A stretch of 64,000 nucleotides of DNA from Ornithinimicrobium avium (GCF_003351765.1 NZ_CP031229.1:1736001-1800000), one strand, 5' to 3'. Numbered from the stretch's first letter, positions 23,010-31,628 are shown. Notes: generated by a model from the letters alone, not told the origin. Program-made: numbers and translations.

Positions 23010-23804
23010 TCAGAGTCGCTCGCGCAGCCAGGCGAAGTCGGCCCGGTGCTGCTCGGCGCCGCCGGGCGTCTCGCAGATCACCGGGGCGCCGGCGTCGCGG
23101 ACCACCGAGGCCAGCTCGTCGGGGTCGATCTGACCCTCGCCGAAGGTGGTGTGCCGGTCCGCGCCGGAGCCGGCGGCGTCGCGGCTGTCGTTGGCGTGCA
23201 CCAGGTCGATCCTCCCGGTGATGGCGTGGATCCGCTCCACCGCCTCGGCCAACGGGATGCCGCCGGCCCACGCGTGGCAGGTGTCGAGGCAGAAGCCGAC
23301 CATCTGCGCGCCGTCGGCCGCCTGGATCGCCGCCCAGGTGGCCGCGATCCGGTCCAGGTGGCGGGCCATCGCGTTGTCGCCGCCGGCGGTGTTCTCCAGC
23401 AGCAGCGGCACCTTGAGGTCGGTGGCCTCGACCGCCTTGCGCCAGTTGTCGGCGCCCTTGTCGGGGTCGTCGCCGGCGTTGACGTGGCCGCCGTGCACGA
23501 TGAGCCCCCTGGCGCCGATCTCGGCGGCGGCGTCCACGTGCTGCTGGAGCAGCTTGCGGCTGGGGATCCGGATCCGGTTGTTGGTGGTGGCGACGTTGAC
23601 GATGTAGGGCGCGTGGACGTAGAGGTCCACGCCCGCCTCCTCGGCCGCTGCCCGTAGCGCGGGGGCCCCGCCCGGGTAGTGCACCTCCGGGCCCTTGTAG
23701 CCCTGCGGGTCGCCGAGGAAGTGCTGCACGAGGGTGGTCCCCCTCGCCAGCGCCTCCGCCACCGGGTCGGCCTGGTCGACGTGCGCACCGATCCTGATCG
23801 TCAT
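23010..23804 (-). CDS. nfo: Deoxyribonuclease IV (AP endonuclease, endonuclease IV family)
   Basis: 264 residues, TIM barrel of the Xfp/EndoIV family. The metal ligands can be followed: YVHAPYIVN, LIVHGGHVNAG, LLLENTAGG, GFCLDTCHAWAGG, LVHANDSRDAAGSGADRH and ICETPG. It cleaves DNA at abasic sites. The ATG lies 7 nt after TACAGT; the longer upstream frame is out-of-frame with the neighbour and not coding. Confidence 0.93.
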   Translation of the reverse strand: MTIRIGAHVDQADPVAEALARGTTLVQHFLGDPQGYKGPEVHYPGGAPALRAAAEEAGVDLYVHAPYIVNVATTNNRIRIPSRKLLQQHVDAAAEIGARGLIVHGGHVNAGDDPDKGADNWRKAVEATDLKVPLLLENTAGGDNAMARHLDRIAATWAAIQAADGAQMVGFCLDTCHAWAGGIPLAEAVERIHAITGRIDLVHANDSRDAAGSGADRHTTFGEGQIDPDELASVVRDAGAPVICETPGGAEQHRADFAWLRERL

Positions 23805-23811
23805 ACCGGCC

Positions 23812-23817
23812 ACTGTA
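23812..23817 (-). promoter_or_regulatory. Leaderless-type -10 element of nfo
   Basis: TACAGT, 7 nt (ggccggt), ATG on the minus strand. Confidence 0.5.
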
Positions 23818-23830
23818 GGCGGGCGGTCCG

Positions 23831-24346
23831 TCAGGCCCGTGCGGTGTGGAAGGCCACGAGGCTGCCCAGGCCGGACTGGAGCAGATCCCAGGCGACCTCG
23901 GTCCGCAGCACCGCGGCGCTCGCGGTCGGGAACCCGTCCTCGAGGATGCTCAGCGCCGCCCGGTCCGAGGTCCGCCGGTCGGTCAGCGCGAGCGCGAGGG
24001 TGCCCATGGTCGGCTGGTGGCCGACGACCCACACGGTCGCCGCGTCCTCGGGCGCCTCGCGCACGGCACCCAGCGCTCCCCTGACCCCGCGGTCGTAGAG
24101 GTCGCGGCCCGGCCACCTCTGGGCGTCGGCGGCCCCGGCCCCCTCGAGCACGTGCTCGGCCGTCTGCCGGGCACGCGCCGCGGTGGAGACCAGCACCAGG
24201 TCGGGCAGCAGCTCCTGCTCGGCCAGCCAGCGGCCGAGCACCGTGGCGTCCGCGACGCCCCGCAGCACCAGCTCACGCTCGTGGTCGCCGTCGCGGTGCT
24301 CCCGCTCAGTCTTGGCGTGGCGGACGATGACGAGCGTGCGGGTCAT
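23831..24346 (-). CDS. SixA-like histidine phosphatase
   Basis: 171 residues. LVIVRHAKTE is the catalytic RHG-type motif (here RHA), and VVGHQPTMG carries the second catalytic histidine. Length and layout match the short SixA-type phosphatases, which dephosphorylate phosphohistidine or small phosphoesters. The ATG lies 6 nt after TACCGT. A monocistronic gene between nfo and an esterase. Confidence 0.88.
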   Translation of the reverse strand: MTRTLVIVRHAKTEREHRDGDHERELVLRGVADATVLGRWLAEQELLPDLVLVSTAARARQTAEHVLEGAGAADAQRWPGRDLYDRGVRGALGAVREAPEDAATVWVVGHQPTMGTLALALTDRRTSDRAALSILEDGFPTASAAVLRTEVAWDLLQSGLGSLVAFHTARA

Positions 24347-24352
24347 GGGGCC

Positions 24353-24358
24353 ACGGTA
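24353..24358 (-). promoter_or_regulatory. Leaderless-type -10 element of the SixA-like gene
   Basis: TACCGT, 6 nt (ggcccc), ATG on the minus strand. Confidence 0.5.
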
Positions 24359-24381
24359 GTGCCCGGGTCCCTGCCCCGTCC

Positions 24382-25497
24382 TCAGCGATGGTGGTCGAGG
24401 AAGAACCGCACCATCTCCCCCGAGGCGTCCGGGCCGGAGGGGTCGGTGTAGGAATGCCCGGCTGCCCCGCCGGACCAGGCGTGCGCCATGCCGTGGACCA
24501 CCCACTGCTCGAGCATCGTGCCGTTGCCGTCGTCGTGGCGGCTCACCGTGTAGCTCCGGCCGCCAGCGACCGTGCCGCGCTGGATCTCAGGTCTGGTGCC
24601 GGGTCCGAACTGGTCGGTCAGCCTGCCGGAGTTCGCGATGCTGACCGTCGGGTCGGAGTCGCCGTGGAAGGTGATCGCCGGGACGGGCCGGGCCAGGCGC
24701 CGGGCCGGGCCGGGGGAACGCATCGCGGCGAAGGCCGAGGACACGTCGTCGGCTGCTCCGGCCGCCAGGCCGGAGTGGATGCCCACGGCAGCGACCACGT
24801 CGGGGTGCGTGCCGGCCAGCACTGCCGCCATCGCCGCACCGGCGGAGAAGCCTGCCACGTAGACCCGGGATGGATCGGCATCCTCGGTCGCCACCATCTC
24901 CGAGATGATGCCGGCGATGATCGCCGGCTCTCCGCTGGTCCGCTGCTGGTCGGAGAACCAGTTCCAGTAGCGCATCGGGTTCGCCGAGGTCACCTGCTCG
25001 GGATAGACCACGAGCAGTCCGTGCTCCTGCGCGACCGCGTCCATGCCGGTCGAGCCGGCGAAGGTGGCGCCGTCCTGGGTCCCGCCGTGCAGCATCACGA
25101 GCAGGGGCCGGGGGGAAGTGGCACCGGTGCTCGGGACATACAGCCGGTAGGGACGCTTGCCGGCGGCGCTGCGGTGCACCCCGGTCCGCACGCTCCCGGG
25201 CAGCGTGGTCGGGACCTCAGCGCGAGACGTCGCTCCCGTCATGTGTGCGCGCACATCGGGGAGCTGGCGCAGCACTCTGTCTAGGCGGCCTGTCCGGCCG
25301 CCGGCAGGCCCCTGAGCCACAGTCAGGTTCGGCGCGCCGGCTGCTGTCGAGGGCTGGCCGTCCAGCGTGCGCCGGATCAGGGCGGTGGCGTCGGAGAGTC
25401 GCCCGGTGCGGACGAGTCGGGTGGCCTCGGTCATCGCCGGGTCCGGCGAGCCGGGCAGGGAGGAAACGGGCAGGGAGGAGCGAAGGTTCTGGAGCAT
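24382..25497 (-). CDS. PHB depolymerase-family esterase
   Basis: 371 residues, alpha/beta hydrolase. The oxyanion stretch LLVMLHGGTQDGATFAGSTG, the lipase-like box AGFSAGAAM (Ser nucleophile), HGDSDPTVS (Asp) and VHGMAHAWSGG (His) match the PhaZ esterase family. Residues 1-50 (MTEATRLVRTGRLSDATALI) are the helical N-terminus seen in intracellular relatives; there is no signal peptide. Substrates could be polyhydroxyalkanoate oligomers or simple esters. It follows the RHH regulator gene by 38 bp on the same strand. Confidence 0.88.
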   Translation of the reverse strand: MLQNLRSSLPVSSLPGSPDPAMTEATRLVRTGRLSDATALIRRTLDGQPSTAAGAPNLTVAQGPAGGRTGRLDRVLRQLPDVRAHMTGATSRAEVPTTLPGSVRTGVHRSAAGKRPYRLYVPSTGATSPRPLLVMLHGGTQDGATFAGSTGMDAVAQEHGLLVVYPEQVTSANPMRYWNWFSDQQRTSGEPAIIAGIISEMVATEDADPSRVYVAGFSAGAAMAAVLAGTHPDVVAAVGIHSGLAAGAADDVSSAFAAMRSPGPARRLARPVPAITFHGDSDPTVSIANSGRLTDQFGPGTRPEIQRGTVAGGRSYTVSRHDDGNGTMLEQWVVHGMAHAWSGGAAGHSYTDPSGPDASGEMVRFFLDHHR

Positions 25498-25535
25498 GGT
25501 GCGGGCGTCCGTTCGATCGGGAGGGTGGGGGGTGC

Positions 25536-25940
25536 TTACGCGGTGCGTGGTCGCAGGGCTGCCTTGACGGCCGCGCTCGCCCGGAACGCGCCGAGCACCT
25601 CGACATGACTGATGGTGGCCAGAGCGAGCTCGGGAGTGACGTCGCTGGCGATGGTCGCCAGGCCCAGCACGCGGAGCTCGAGCTGCTCACCCCGGTCCTG
25701 CAGGGCTTCGAGCTCGGTCCTGGTCAGGTGGCGCGTGCCGAGCACCAGTGTCTTGCGCGCGACGGTCTGGTTCACCGCGTGCGCCCGGTTGGCGAGCTCG
25801 GTGCGGATCGCCGTGCGGATGAAGTCCGTGCGGTTGCTGAAGAAGCCCTCGGTGACCAGCAGGTCGATCTGGCCGAGGTCGATCAGCCCGAGATTGATGG
25901 TGATCTTCTCGGTCTTGTCAGCTTCCCCCGGAAGGGCCAT
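25536..25940 (-). CDS. Ribbon-helix-helix (CopG-like) regulator
   Basis: 134 residues. Residues 10-60 (EKITINLGLIDLGQIDLLVTEGFF then NRTDFIRTAIRTELANR) fit a ribbon-helix-helix DNA-binding domain: a beta strand, then two helices. The C-terminal part is helical (LGLATIASDVTPELALATI). ATG 25940 has AGGAG 6 nt upstream. It lies just upstream of the PHB-type esterase and probably regulates it. Confidence 0.8.
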   Translation of the reverse strand: MALPGEADKTEKITINLGLIDLGQIDLLVTEGFFSNRTDFIRTAIRTELANRAHAVNQTVARKTLVLGTRHLTRTELEALQDRGEQLELRVLGLATIASDVTPELALATISHVEVLGAFRASAAVKAALRPRTA

Positions 25941-25995
25941 CGGGAACTCCTGTCGTGGTGCGGTCGCCCCACCATACTCCAACAGACTCCATACG

Positions 25996-26011
25996 CCATC
26001 CATGTGGATGG
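25996..26011. promoter_or_regulatory. Palindrome CCATCCA-TG-TGGATGG upstream of the RHH gene
   Basis: Perfect 7-bp arms around a 2-bp centre, 56 bp upstream of the RHH start. The size fits a ribbon-helix-helix operator, so autoregulation is possible. Confidence 0.4.
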
Positions 26012-26025
26012 CGCCGGGGCTGCTC

Positions 26026-26199
26026 CTAGGATATCGCGGGCGGCAGCGGGGGCAGCCGTCGGACGGGTACTTCGCCGGGTCGACCTCGACCTCCCGGCGG
26101 ATCCTTCACGCCATACATCTGCGCGACCTGCCGGAGGTAGTAGGCCTCACCCGCCGAAGCCACGGCGACGTGCCTGTCGTCGAAGAGGGGCGACCATCA
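26026..26199 (-). pseudogene. Possible remnant of a decayed gene
   Basis: One minus-strand frame between two stops reads SPLFDDRHVAVASAGEAYY then LRQVAQMYGVKDPP with strong GC bias at third positions, like real coding DNA here. It ends in a proline/arginine-rich tail. There is no start codon with a ribosome site and no match I recognise. It could be the C-terminal scrap of a lost gene or chance. Confidence 0.25.
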
Positions 26200-26267
26200 C
26201 ACCAGGGCTCCTTCCCTCGGCGGCACCACCGTGTGCCGACCGGGCACGACGCTACCCCCAGCCGCCC

Positions 26268-27209
26268 TCAGCCGGTCGCGACGACGTTCTCCAGGTGGCC
26301 CGTGTCCCGGTATGTGGCGAGCTGGCGACCCAGGTAGGTCCCCATCCGCGGGTAGGACGCGGGCGTGCCCCCGCCGACGTGGGGGGTGATCAGCACGCCA
26401 GGCGTGGACCACAGCGGGTGGTCGTCGGGCAGCGGCTCGGGGTCGGTGACGTCCAGCGCGGCGCGCAGGCGACCGGCCGCGCACTCGACGCGCAGGGCCT
26501 CGTTGTCCATGACTCCCCCGCGGGCGACGTTGACGACGAGCGCGTCGTCGGGCAGCAGCGCCAGCTCCTGCGCGCCGACCAGCCCGCGGGTGGCGTCGGT
26601 CAGCGGCACGGCCAGGACGACGACGTCCGCGCCGGGCAGGAGGGTCGGCAGCGCGTCGATGCCGTGGACCCGCTCGACGAGCTCGTCGCCCTCGCGCTCC
26701 CGGCTGGCGACCGCCACGACCTGGCACTCGCTGGCGACCAGGCGCCGGGCGACGGCACGCCCCACGCCGCCGTAACCGACGACGAGCACGTGGGAGTCGG
26801 CGAGCGAGCGCCGCTGGCCCGCCCCGGAGCGGTCCCAGCGGCCCGCCGCCTGGGTGTGCGCGTAGGTCGGCAGCGCCCGCTGCGCGGCGAGCATGATCGC
26901 CACCGCCAGCTCGGCGGTGGCGGTGTCGTGCACGCCGACCGCGTTGGCCAGGTCGACCCCGGACGGCAGGTGCGGCAGCGCGTGCTCGTAGCCGGCGCTG
27001 GCCAGGACGACGGCACGCAGCCCGGGCACCTCGTCCATCCGCGTCATCCAGCGGCCGGCGACGAACGGCAGCGACAGGACGTCGACCTCCCGCCCGTCGC
27101 CGGGCAGGGTGTCCATGTCCGTCGGGTCGTAGGGCAGCACCTCGACGCCCTCGACGACGGGCAGGTGCGGCAGGAAGGGCAGCGGCACCGCGGCGACGGG
27201 CGAGGTCAT
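26268..27209 (-). CDS. D-2-hydroxyacid dehydrogenase
   Basis: 313 residues. The NAD loop is VGYGGVGRAVARRL (GxGxxG near residue 143). The catalytic Arg lies in NVARGG, the Glu in DVTDPEPLP and the His in TPHVGGG. The substrate may be glyoxylate, hydroxypyruvate or phosphoglycerate; length and motifs do not decide it. The ATG overlaps the gatB stop (ATGA), so it is the fourth gene of the gatCAB operon. Confidence 0.9.
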   Translation of the reverse strand: MTSPVAAVPLPFLPHLPVVEGVEVLPYDPTDMDTLPGDGREVDVLSLPFVAGRWMTRMDEVPGLRAVVLASAGYEHALPHLPSGVDLANAVGVHDTATAELAVAIMLAAQRALPTYAHTQAAGRWDRSGAGQRRSLADSHVLVVGYGGVGRAVARRLVASECQVVAVASREREGDELVERVHGIDALPTLLPGADVVVLAVPLTDATRGLVGAQELALLPDDALVVNVARGGVMDNEALRVECAAGRLRAALDVTDPEPLPDDHPLWSTPGVLITPHVGGGTPASYPRMGTYLGRQLATYRDTGHLENVVATG

Positions 27210-28738
27210 CCGACTTCACCCTCGACGCCGAGCGTGGCGAGGATGAGCTCGCGCGCCCTGGCCGCGTCGGCCTGGCCGCGCATCTCCTTCATGACCTGGC
27301 CGATGAGCGCGCCGACCGCCTGGACCTTGCCGCCCCGGATCTTCTCCACGACGCCGGCGTTGGAGGCGATGACCGCCTCGACGGCGGCCTGCAGCGCACC
27401 GTCGTCCTGGACCAGCTCCAGGCCGTGCGCGTCGGCGACCTGCGTCGGGCCGCCCTCGCCGGCGACGACGCCGTCGAGGACCAGGCGCGCCATCGAGTCG
27501 TTGAGCCGGCCCCCGGTGACGAGGCCGTCGAGCTCGGCGATGTGCGCCGGGGTGACGCCCAGGTCGGTGACCGCGACGCCGTCGGCGTTGGCGCGGCGGG
27601 CCAGGTCTCCGGTCCACCACTTGCGGGCCGCGGCCGGCGAGGCACCGGCGGCGACCGTCTCCTCGATGACCTCGACCGCGCCGGCGTTGACGACGTCGCG
27701 CATCTCCAGGTCTGAGTAGCCCCAGTCCGACTGCAGCCGGCGGCGGCGCTGCGCCGGGTCCTCCGGCAGCGTCGCCCGCAGCCGCTCGACCTCCTCGCGG
27801 CTCGGGGCCACGGGGACGAGGTCGGGCTCGGGGAAGTAGCGGTAGTCGTCGGCGTCGGACTTGGGCCGCCCCGAGGTGGTGATGCCGGTGTCCTCGTGCC
27901 AGTGCCGCGTCTCCTGCAGGATCGACCGCCCTGCGTCCAGGACCGCGGCGTGCCGGGTGATCTCGTAGCGGACGGCACGCTCGATCGAGCGCAGGCTGTT
28001 GACGTTCTTGGTCTCGGTGCGGGTGCCGAGGACCTCGGACCCGATCGGCATCAGCGAGACGTTGGCGTCGCAGCGGATGTTGCCCTGCTCCATGCGGCCG
28101 TGCGTCACGTCGAGGGCCCGCAGCAGGTCGCGCAGCACCGAGACGTAGGCCCGCGCCACCTCCGGCGCCCGCTCCCCCGCGCCGAGGAGCGGCTTGGTGA
28201 CGATCTCGATGAGCGGGATACCGGCGCGGTTGTAGTCGACGACGGAGTACTCGGCGCCGTGGATGCGCCCGGTGGCCCCGCCCATGTGGGTGGACTTGCC
28301 GGTGTCCTCCTCCATGTGGGCGCGCTCGATCTCGACCCGGAAGGTGAAGGCCGGCTCGCCGGCCTCGTTGGCCGGCACCTCGACGTCCAGCCAGCCGTCG
28401 AAGGCGATCGGCTCGTCGTACTGGGAGGTCTGGAAGTTCTTCGGCATGTCCGGGTAGAAGTAGTTCTTCCGGGCGAAGCGGCACCACTGCGCGATCTGGC
28501 AGTTGAGCGCCAGGCCGATGCGGATCGCCGACTCGACGGCCGCGCCGTTGACGACCGGCAGCGCGCCGGGCAGGCCGAGGCAGACCGGGCAGGTCTGGGT
28601 GTTGGGCTCGGCCCCGAACTCCGTGGCGCAGCCGCAGAACATCTTGGTCGCGGTGGACAGCTCGACGTGGACCTCCAGGCCCATCGCTGGCTCGTAGCGG
28701 GTCAGCGCCTCCTCGTAGGGCACCGTCGTGTCGTTCAT
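27206..28738 (-). CDS. gatB: Asp-tRNA(Asn)/Glu-tRNA(Gln) amidotransferase subunit B
   Basis: 510 residues. MGLEVHVELSTATKMFCGC and TCPVCLGLPGALPVVN hold the zinc cysteines. YPDMPKNFQTSQYDEPI, EDTGKSTH and VDYNRAGIPLIEIVT are family signatures, and the C-terminal YqeY-like tail is full length. It activates the mischarged tRNA for amidation. The ATG overlaps gatA (ATGA) and the stop overlaps the next gene. Confidence 0.97.
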   Translation of the reverse strand: MNDTTVPYEEALTRYEPAMGLEVHVELSTATKMFCGCATEFGAEPNTQTCPVCLGLPGALPVVNGAAVESAIRIGLALNCQIAQWCRFARKNYFYPDMPKNFQTSQYDEPIAFDGWLDVEVPANEAGEPAFTFRVEIERAHMEEDTGKSTHMGGATGRIHGAEYSVVDYNRAGIPLIEIVTKPLLGAGERAPEVARAYVSVLRDLLRALDVTHGRMEQGNIRCDANVSLMPIGSEVLGTRTETKNVNSLRSIERAVRYEITRHAAVLDAGRSILQETRHWHEDTGITTSGRPKSDADDYRYFPEPDLVPVAPSREEVERLRATLPEDPAQRRRRLQSDWGYSDLEMRDVVNAGAVEVIEETVAAGASPAAARKWWTGDLARRANADGVAVTDLGVTPAHIAELDGLVTGGRLNDSMARLVLDGVVAGEGGPTQVADAHGLELVQDDGALQAAVEAVIASNAGVVEKIRGGKVQAVGALIGQVMKEMRGQADAARARELILATLGVEGEVG

Positions 28739-30261
28739 GCGCGCACCTCCTCGATCTGCGGGGCGTTGTCGAGGACGTAGCCGCCCTGCGCCTCGCGGAG
28801 CCGTTCCTCCAGCGCCGCGCCCACCGCATACAGGCGCTGGTCCTCCATCGCCGGGGCGAGGAGCTGGACGCCGACGGGCAGCCCGTCCTCCTCCGCCAGC
28901 CCGGAGGGGATCGACATGCCCGGGATGCCGGCCAGGTTGGCGGGGATGGTGGCGATGTCGTTGAGGTACATCGCCATCGGGTCGTCGAGCTTGTCGCCGA
29001 TCTTGAAGGCGGTGGTCGGCGCGGTCGGGCTGACCAGCACGTCGACCTGCCCGAAGGCCGCCTCGAAGTCGCCGGCGATGAGCGTGCGGACCTTCTGCGC
29101 CTGGCCGTAGTAGGCGTCGTAGTAGCCGCTGGACAGGGCGTAGGTGCCCAGGACGATGCGGCGCTTGACCTCCTCGCCGAAGGCCGCCTCACGGCTGGCG
29201 GCCATCACCTGCTCGGCGCTCGGGTCGCCGTCCGGGGTGGTGCGGGCGCCGTAGCGCATCGCGTCGTAGCGGGCCAGGTTGCTGGAGGCCTCGGAGGGCT
29301 GGATGAGGTAGTAGGCCGCCATCGCGTAGACGAAGTGCGGGCAGGAGACCTCGACGACCTGCGCACCGAGGGCGCGCAGGTGGTCCAGCGCCTCCTCGAA
29401 CCGGGCGAGGACGCCGTCCTGGTAGCCCTCGCCGCCGATCTCCGTGACGACGCCGACCTTCATGCCGGTCAGGTCGCGGGTGCCGGACGCCGCGGCGAGG
29501 ACCGGCGGCACGGGGGCGTCGATCGAGGTGGAGTCCATCGGGTCGTGGCCGCCGAGCACCTCGTGCAGCAGCGCCGCGTCGGTGACTGTCCGGGCGCACG
29601 GGCCGATCTGGTCCAGGCTGGAGGCGAGCGCGATGACGCCGTAGCGGCTCACCCCGCCGTAGGTGGGCTTGACGCCCACCGAGCCGGTCACGGCGGCCGG
29701 CTGGCGGATCGAGCCGCCGGTGTCGGAGCCGATCGCGAGCGGGGCCAGGTATGCCGCGACCGCCGCGGAGGAGCCGCCGCCGGACCCGCCGGGGATGCGG
29801 TCGAGGTCCCAGGGGTTGCGGGTGGGGCCGAAGGCGGCGTGCTCGGTGGAGGACCCCATCGCGAACTCGTCCATGTTGGTCTTGCCGAGGATGGGCATCC
29901 GGGCGTCCTTGAGCCGCGTCACGATCGTCGCGTCGTAGGGCGGGACGAAGTGCTCGAGCATCCGGCTGCCGGCCGTCGTGGTCAGGCCCTGCGTGCAGGC
30001 GATGTCCTTGACGGCGACCGGGACGCCGGCCAGGCGGGGCAGGTCCTCACCGGCGGCCCTGGCCTCGTCGACGTTCGCCGCGGTCGCGAGCGCGCCCTCG
30101 GCGTCGACGAGCAGGAAGGCGTTGAGCGCCGGGTTGAGCCGCTCGATCCGGTCCAGGTGGGCCTGCGTCAGCTCGACGGCGGTGAAGTCGCCGGCAGCCA
30201 GGCCGTCGGCCATCTGGACGGCGGTGAGGCGGGTCAGGTCGCTGGTCGTCATCCGCCTCAC
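28735..30261 (-). CDS. gatA: Asp-tRNA(Asn)/Glu-tRNA(Gln) amidotransferase subunit A
   Basis: 508 residues of the amidase signature family. The Ser-cisSer-Lys triad is present: Lys in VAVKDIACTQG, Ser/Ser in GSDTGGSIRQPAAVTG. It releases ammonia from glutamine for GatB. The start overlaps the gatC stop by 4 bp, so translation is coupled. Confidence 0.97.
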   Translation of the reverse strand: MRRMTTSDLTRLTAVQMADGLAAGDFTAVELTQAHLDRIERLNPALNAFLLVDAEGALATAANVDEARAAGEDLPRLAGVPVAVKDIACTQGLTTTAGSRMLEHFVPPYDATIVTRLKDARMPILGKTNMDEFAMGSSTEHAAFGPTRNPWDLDRIPGGSGGGSSAAVAAYLAPLAIGSDTGGSIRQPAAVTGSVGVKPTYGGVSRYGVIALASSLDQIGPCARTVTDAALLHEVLGGHDPMDSTSIDAPVPPVLAAASGTRDLTGMKVGVVTEIGGEGYQDGVLARFEEALDHLRALGAQVVEVSCPHFVYAMAAYYLIQPSEASSNLARYDAMRYGARTTPDGDPSAEQVMAASREAAFGEEVKRRIVLGTYALSSGYYDAYYGQAQKVRTLIAGDFEAAFGQVDVLVSPTAPTTAFKIGDKLDDPMAMYLNDIATIPANLAGIPGMSIPSGLAEEDGLPVGVQLLAPAMEDQRLYAVGAALEERLREAQGGYVLDNAPQIEEVRA

Positions 30262-30554
30262 TCCTCGTCCAGGATCCGCGGCACGCCGAAGCGGCCGTCC
30301 TCGGCGTCGGGCGCGTTGGACAGCGCCTGCTCCTGGCTCAGGCTGGGCCGCACCTCGTCGGGGCGGACGACGTTGACCAGGGGCAGGGGGTGCGACATCG
30401 GGGGCACGTCGTCGGCGGCGACCTCGTTGACCTGACCGACCCAGCCGACGATCTGGTCGAGCTGACCGGCGAGGCGGTCGAGCTCGTGGTCATCGAGCTG
30501 GATGCGCGCCAGCATGGCGACGTGCGCGACCTCGTCGCGCGAGAGGTTGGACAT
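30258..30554 (-). CDS. gatC: Asp-tRNA(Asn)/Glu-tRNA(Gln) amidotransferase subunit C
   Basis: 98 residues, the small bridging subunit: LSRDEVAHVAMLARIQLDDHELDRL, then DVPPMSHPLPLVNVVRPDEVRP. ATG 30554 is preceded by TAGACT at 7 nt and no ribosome site; the longer upstream reading is G/R-rich and not coding. First gene of gatCAB plus the 2-hydroxyacid dehydrogenase gene. Confidence 0.95.
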   Translation of the reverse strand: MSNLSRDEVAHVAMLARIQLDDHELDRLAGQLDQIVGWVGQVNEVAADDVPPMSHPLPLVNVVRPDEVRPSLSQEQALSNAPDAEDGRFGVPRILDEE

Positions 30555-30561
30555 GAGGGCA

Positions 30562-30567
30562 AGTCTA
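30562..30567 (-). promoter_or_regulatory. Leaderless-type -10 element of gatC
   Basis: TAGACT, 7 nt (tgccctc), ATG on the minus strand. Confidence 0.55.
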
Positions 30568-30595
30568 AGGTTGCCCACCGGCGCTACCTGAGCCG

Positions 30596-30784
30596 GTCGA
30601 GGCGCGGCCGGCCGCGCCCCCTTCCCTCCCCCTCCCCTCCCCCTTCCCCCCGGTCGAGGTAAAGCGCCACCGCCCGACGGCAGCGGCATACCTCGAACCG
30701 CGGCCGGCTGCCACGGGTCGCGGTATGCAGCACCCGCCCGGCGGCCCTCCATTACCTCGACCCGGCGCGGCACCTCGACCGCGG
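30596..30784. repeat. Gene-free block with a G-quadruplex-like tract and scattered ACCTCGACC motifs
   Basis: About 260 bp (30555-30816) upstream of gatC hold no gene. Positions 30617-30651 are a 35-nt pure pyrimidine run; the minus (gatC-coding) strand carries six G-runs of 3-6 separated by 1-2 nt, a strong G4 motif. Around it the word ACCTCGACC or its complement, exact or with one change, appears about five times (near 30596, 30652, 30692, 30764, 30775). Confidence 0.6.
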
Positions 30785-30816
30785 GCGGGCAGGCGCCCCC
30801 GCACCGCCCTTCCCTC

Positions 30817-31203
30817 CTACCGGAGCCGGCTGCGCAGCCGCTGCGCCAGGATCTTGGCGTGGTTGTGCTCGACGTCCCTGAGCCCGAAGAGCAGCGTGAC
30901 GGTGTCCTTGCCGCGCAGCTGCTCGACCAGCTCGTCGAGGGCGTCGGCGGACTCCCCGGACAGCTCGGCGCGGTAGCGCTCCACGAACTGGTCGAACCGC
31001 TCGGCCTGTTCCGCGGCGGACAACCCGTGGAACCACTGCCGCAGCTCGTTGCTCGGGGCGACCTCCTTGGCCCACAGGTCGTGGGGCAGCGCCTCCTTCT
31101 TCACGCCGCGCGGCCAGAGCCGGTCGACCAGGACGACGTAGCCCTCGGCCTCCCCGGGGCCGTGGAGGTGGTCGTGGACGCGGCGGGTGTGCACGCTCGT
31201 CAC
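30817..31203 (-). CDS. DUF488-family protein
   Basis: 128 residues: LVDRLWPRGVKKEALPHDLWAKEVAPSNELRQWF then VTLLFGLRDVEHNHAKILA, the standard DUF488 pattern. The function is unknown. The GTG start overlaps the preceding glutaredoxin-like gene (GTGA), so they are co-translated. Confidence 0.85.
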   Translation of the reverse strand: MTSVHTRRVHDHLHGPGEAEGYVVLVDRLWPRGVKKEALPHDLWAKEVAPSNELRQWFHGLSAAEQAERFDQFVERYRAELSGESADALDELVEQLRGKDTVTLLFGLRDVEHNHAKILAQRLRSRLR

Positions 31204-31622
31204 GACGCCAGCCTCTCCTTGACCAGGCCGGGGCGCGGGTTGGTGTGCGGGGTGCCGTCGATCACCACGGTGGGCACGGTCTCGTTGCCGTCGTTGACGC
31301 TGCGCACGTAGGCGGCGGCGTCGTCGTCCTGCCAGATGTTGACCCACGTCGCCCTCTGGCCGTCCTTGCCGAGGGCGCCCTTGAGGCGCTGGCAGTAGCC
31401 GCAGCCGGGCCGCCAGTAGATGACGACCTGGCGCTCGGTGTCGGACATGGCGAGGACCTCCTGGTGGGTGGTGGTGCGCCCGCCGCGCCAGGGGGCGGTC
31501 CACCAGACGAGCAGCAGGCCGCCGACGGCGTAGCCGAGGGCGAAGACGTAGTCGCGCTGGGCCACCGAGGTCGCCACCACGAGCACCACGAGGGCGAGCA
31601 GGACGATCCAGAGGCGACGCAT
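31200..31622 (-). CDS. Membrane-anchored glutaredoxin-like protein
   Basis: 140 residues. Residues 1-45 hold two hydrophobic spans (LWIVLLALVVLVVATSVA and YVFALGYAVGGLLLVWW). The rest is a mycoredoxin/glutaredoxin domain with VVIYWRPGCGYCQRLKGAL (CxxC) and VPTVVIDG. It would reduce disulfides using mycothiol on the cytoplasmic face; topology is inferred. ATG lies 6 nt after CATACT. Coupled to a DUF488 gene. Confidence 0.87.
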   Translation of the reverse strand: MRRLWIVLLALVVLVVATSVAQRDYVFALGYAVGGLLLVWWTAPWRGGRTTTHQEVLAMSDTERQVVIYWRPGCGYCQRLKGALGKDGQRATWVNIWQDDDAAAYVRSVNDGNETVPTVVIDGTPHTNPRPGLVKERLAS

Positions 31623-31628
31623 GGCCCC

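Larger units (their letters stand above)
25941..26267. other. Gene-poor stretch with a palindrome and a coding remnant
   Basis: About 330 bp between the RHH gene and the 2-hydroxyacid dehydrogenase. It holds a 7-bp-arm palindrome (25996-26011), a possible RHH-gene promoter (TATGGT-type -10 near 25975-25970 on the minus strand), and a short minus-strand reading frame with normal codon bias (26026-26199, listed separately). No RNA gene was seen. Confidence 0.5.
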
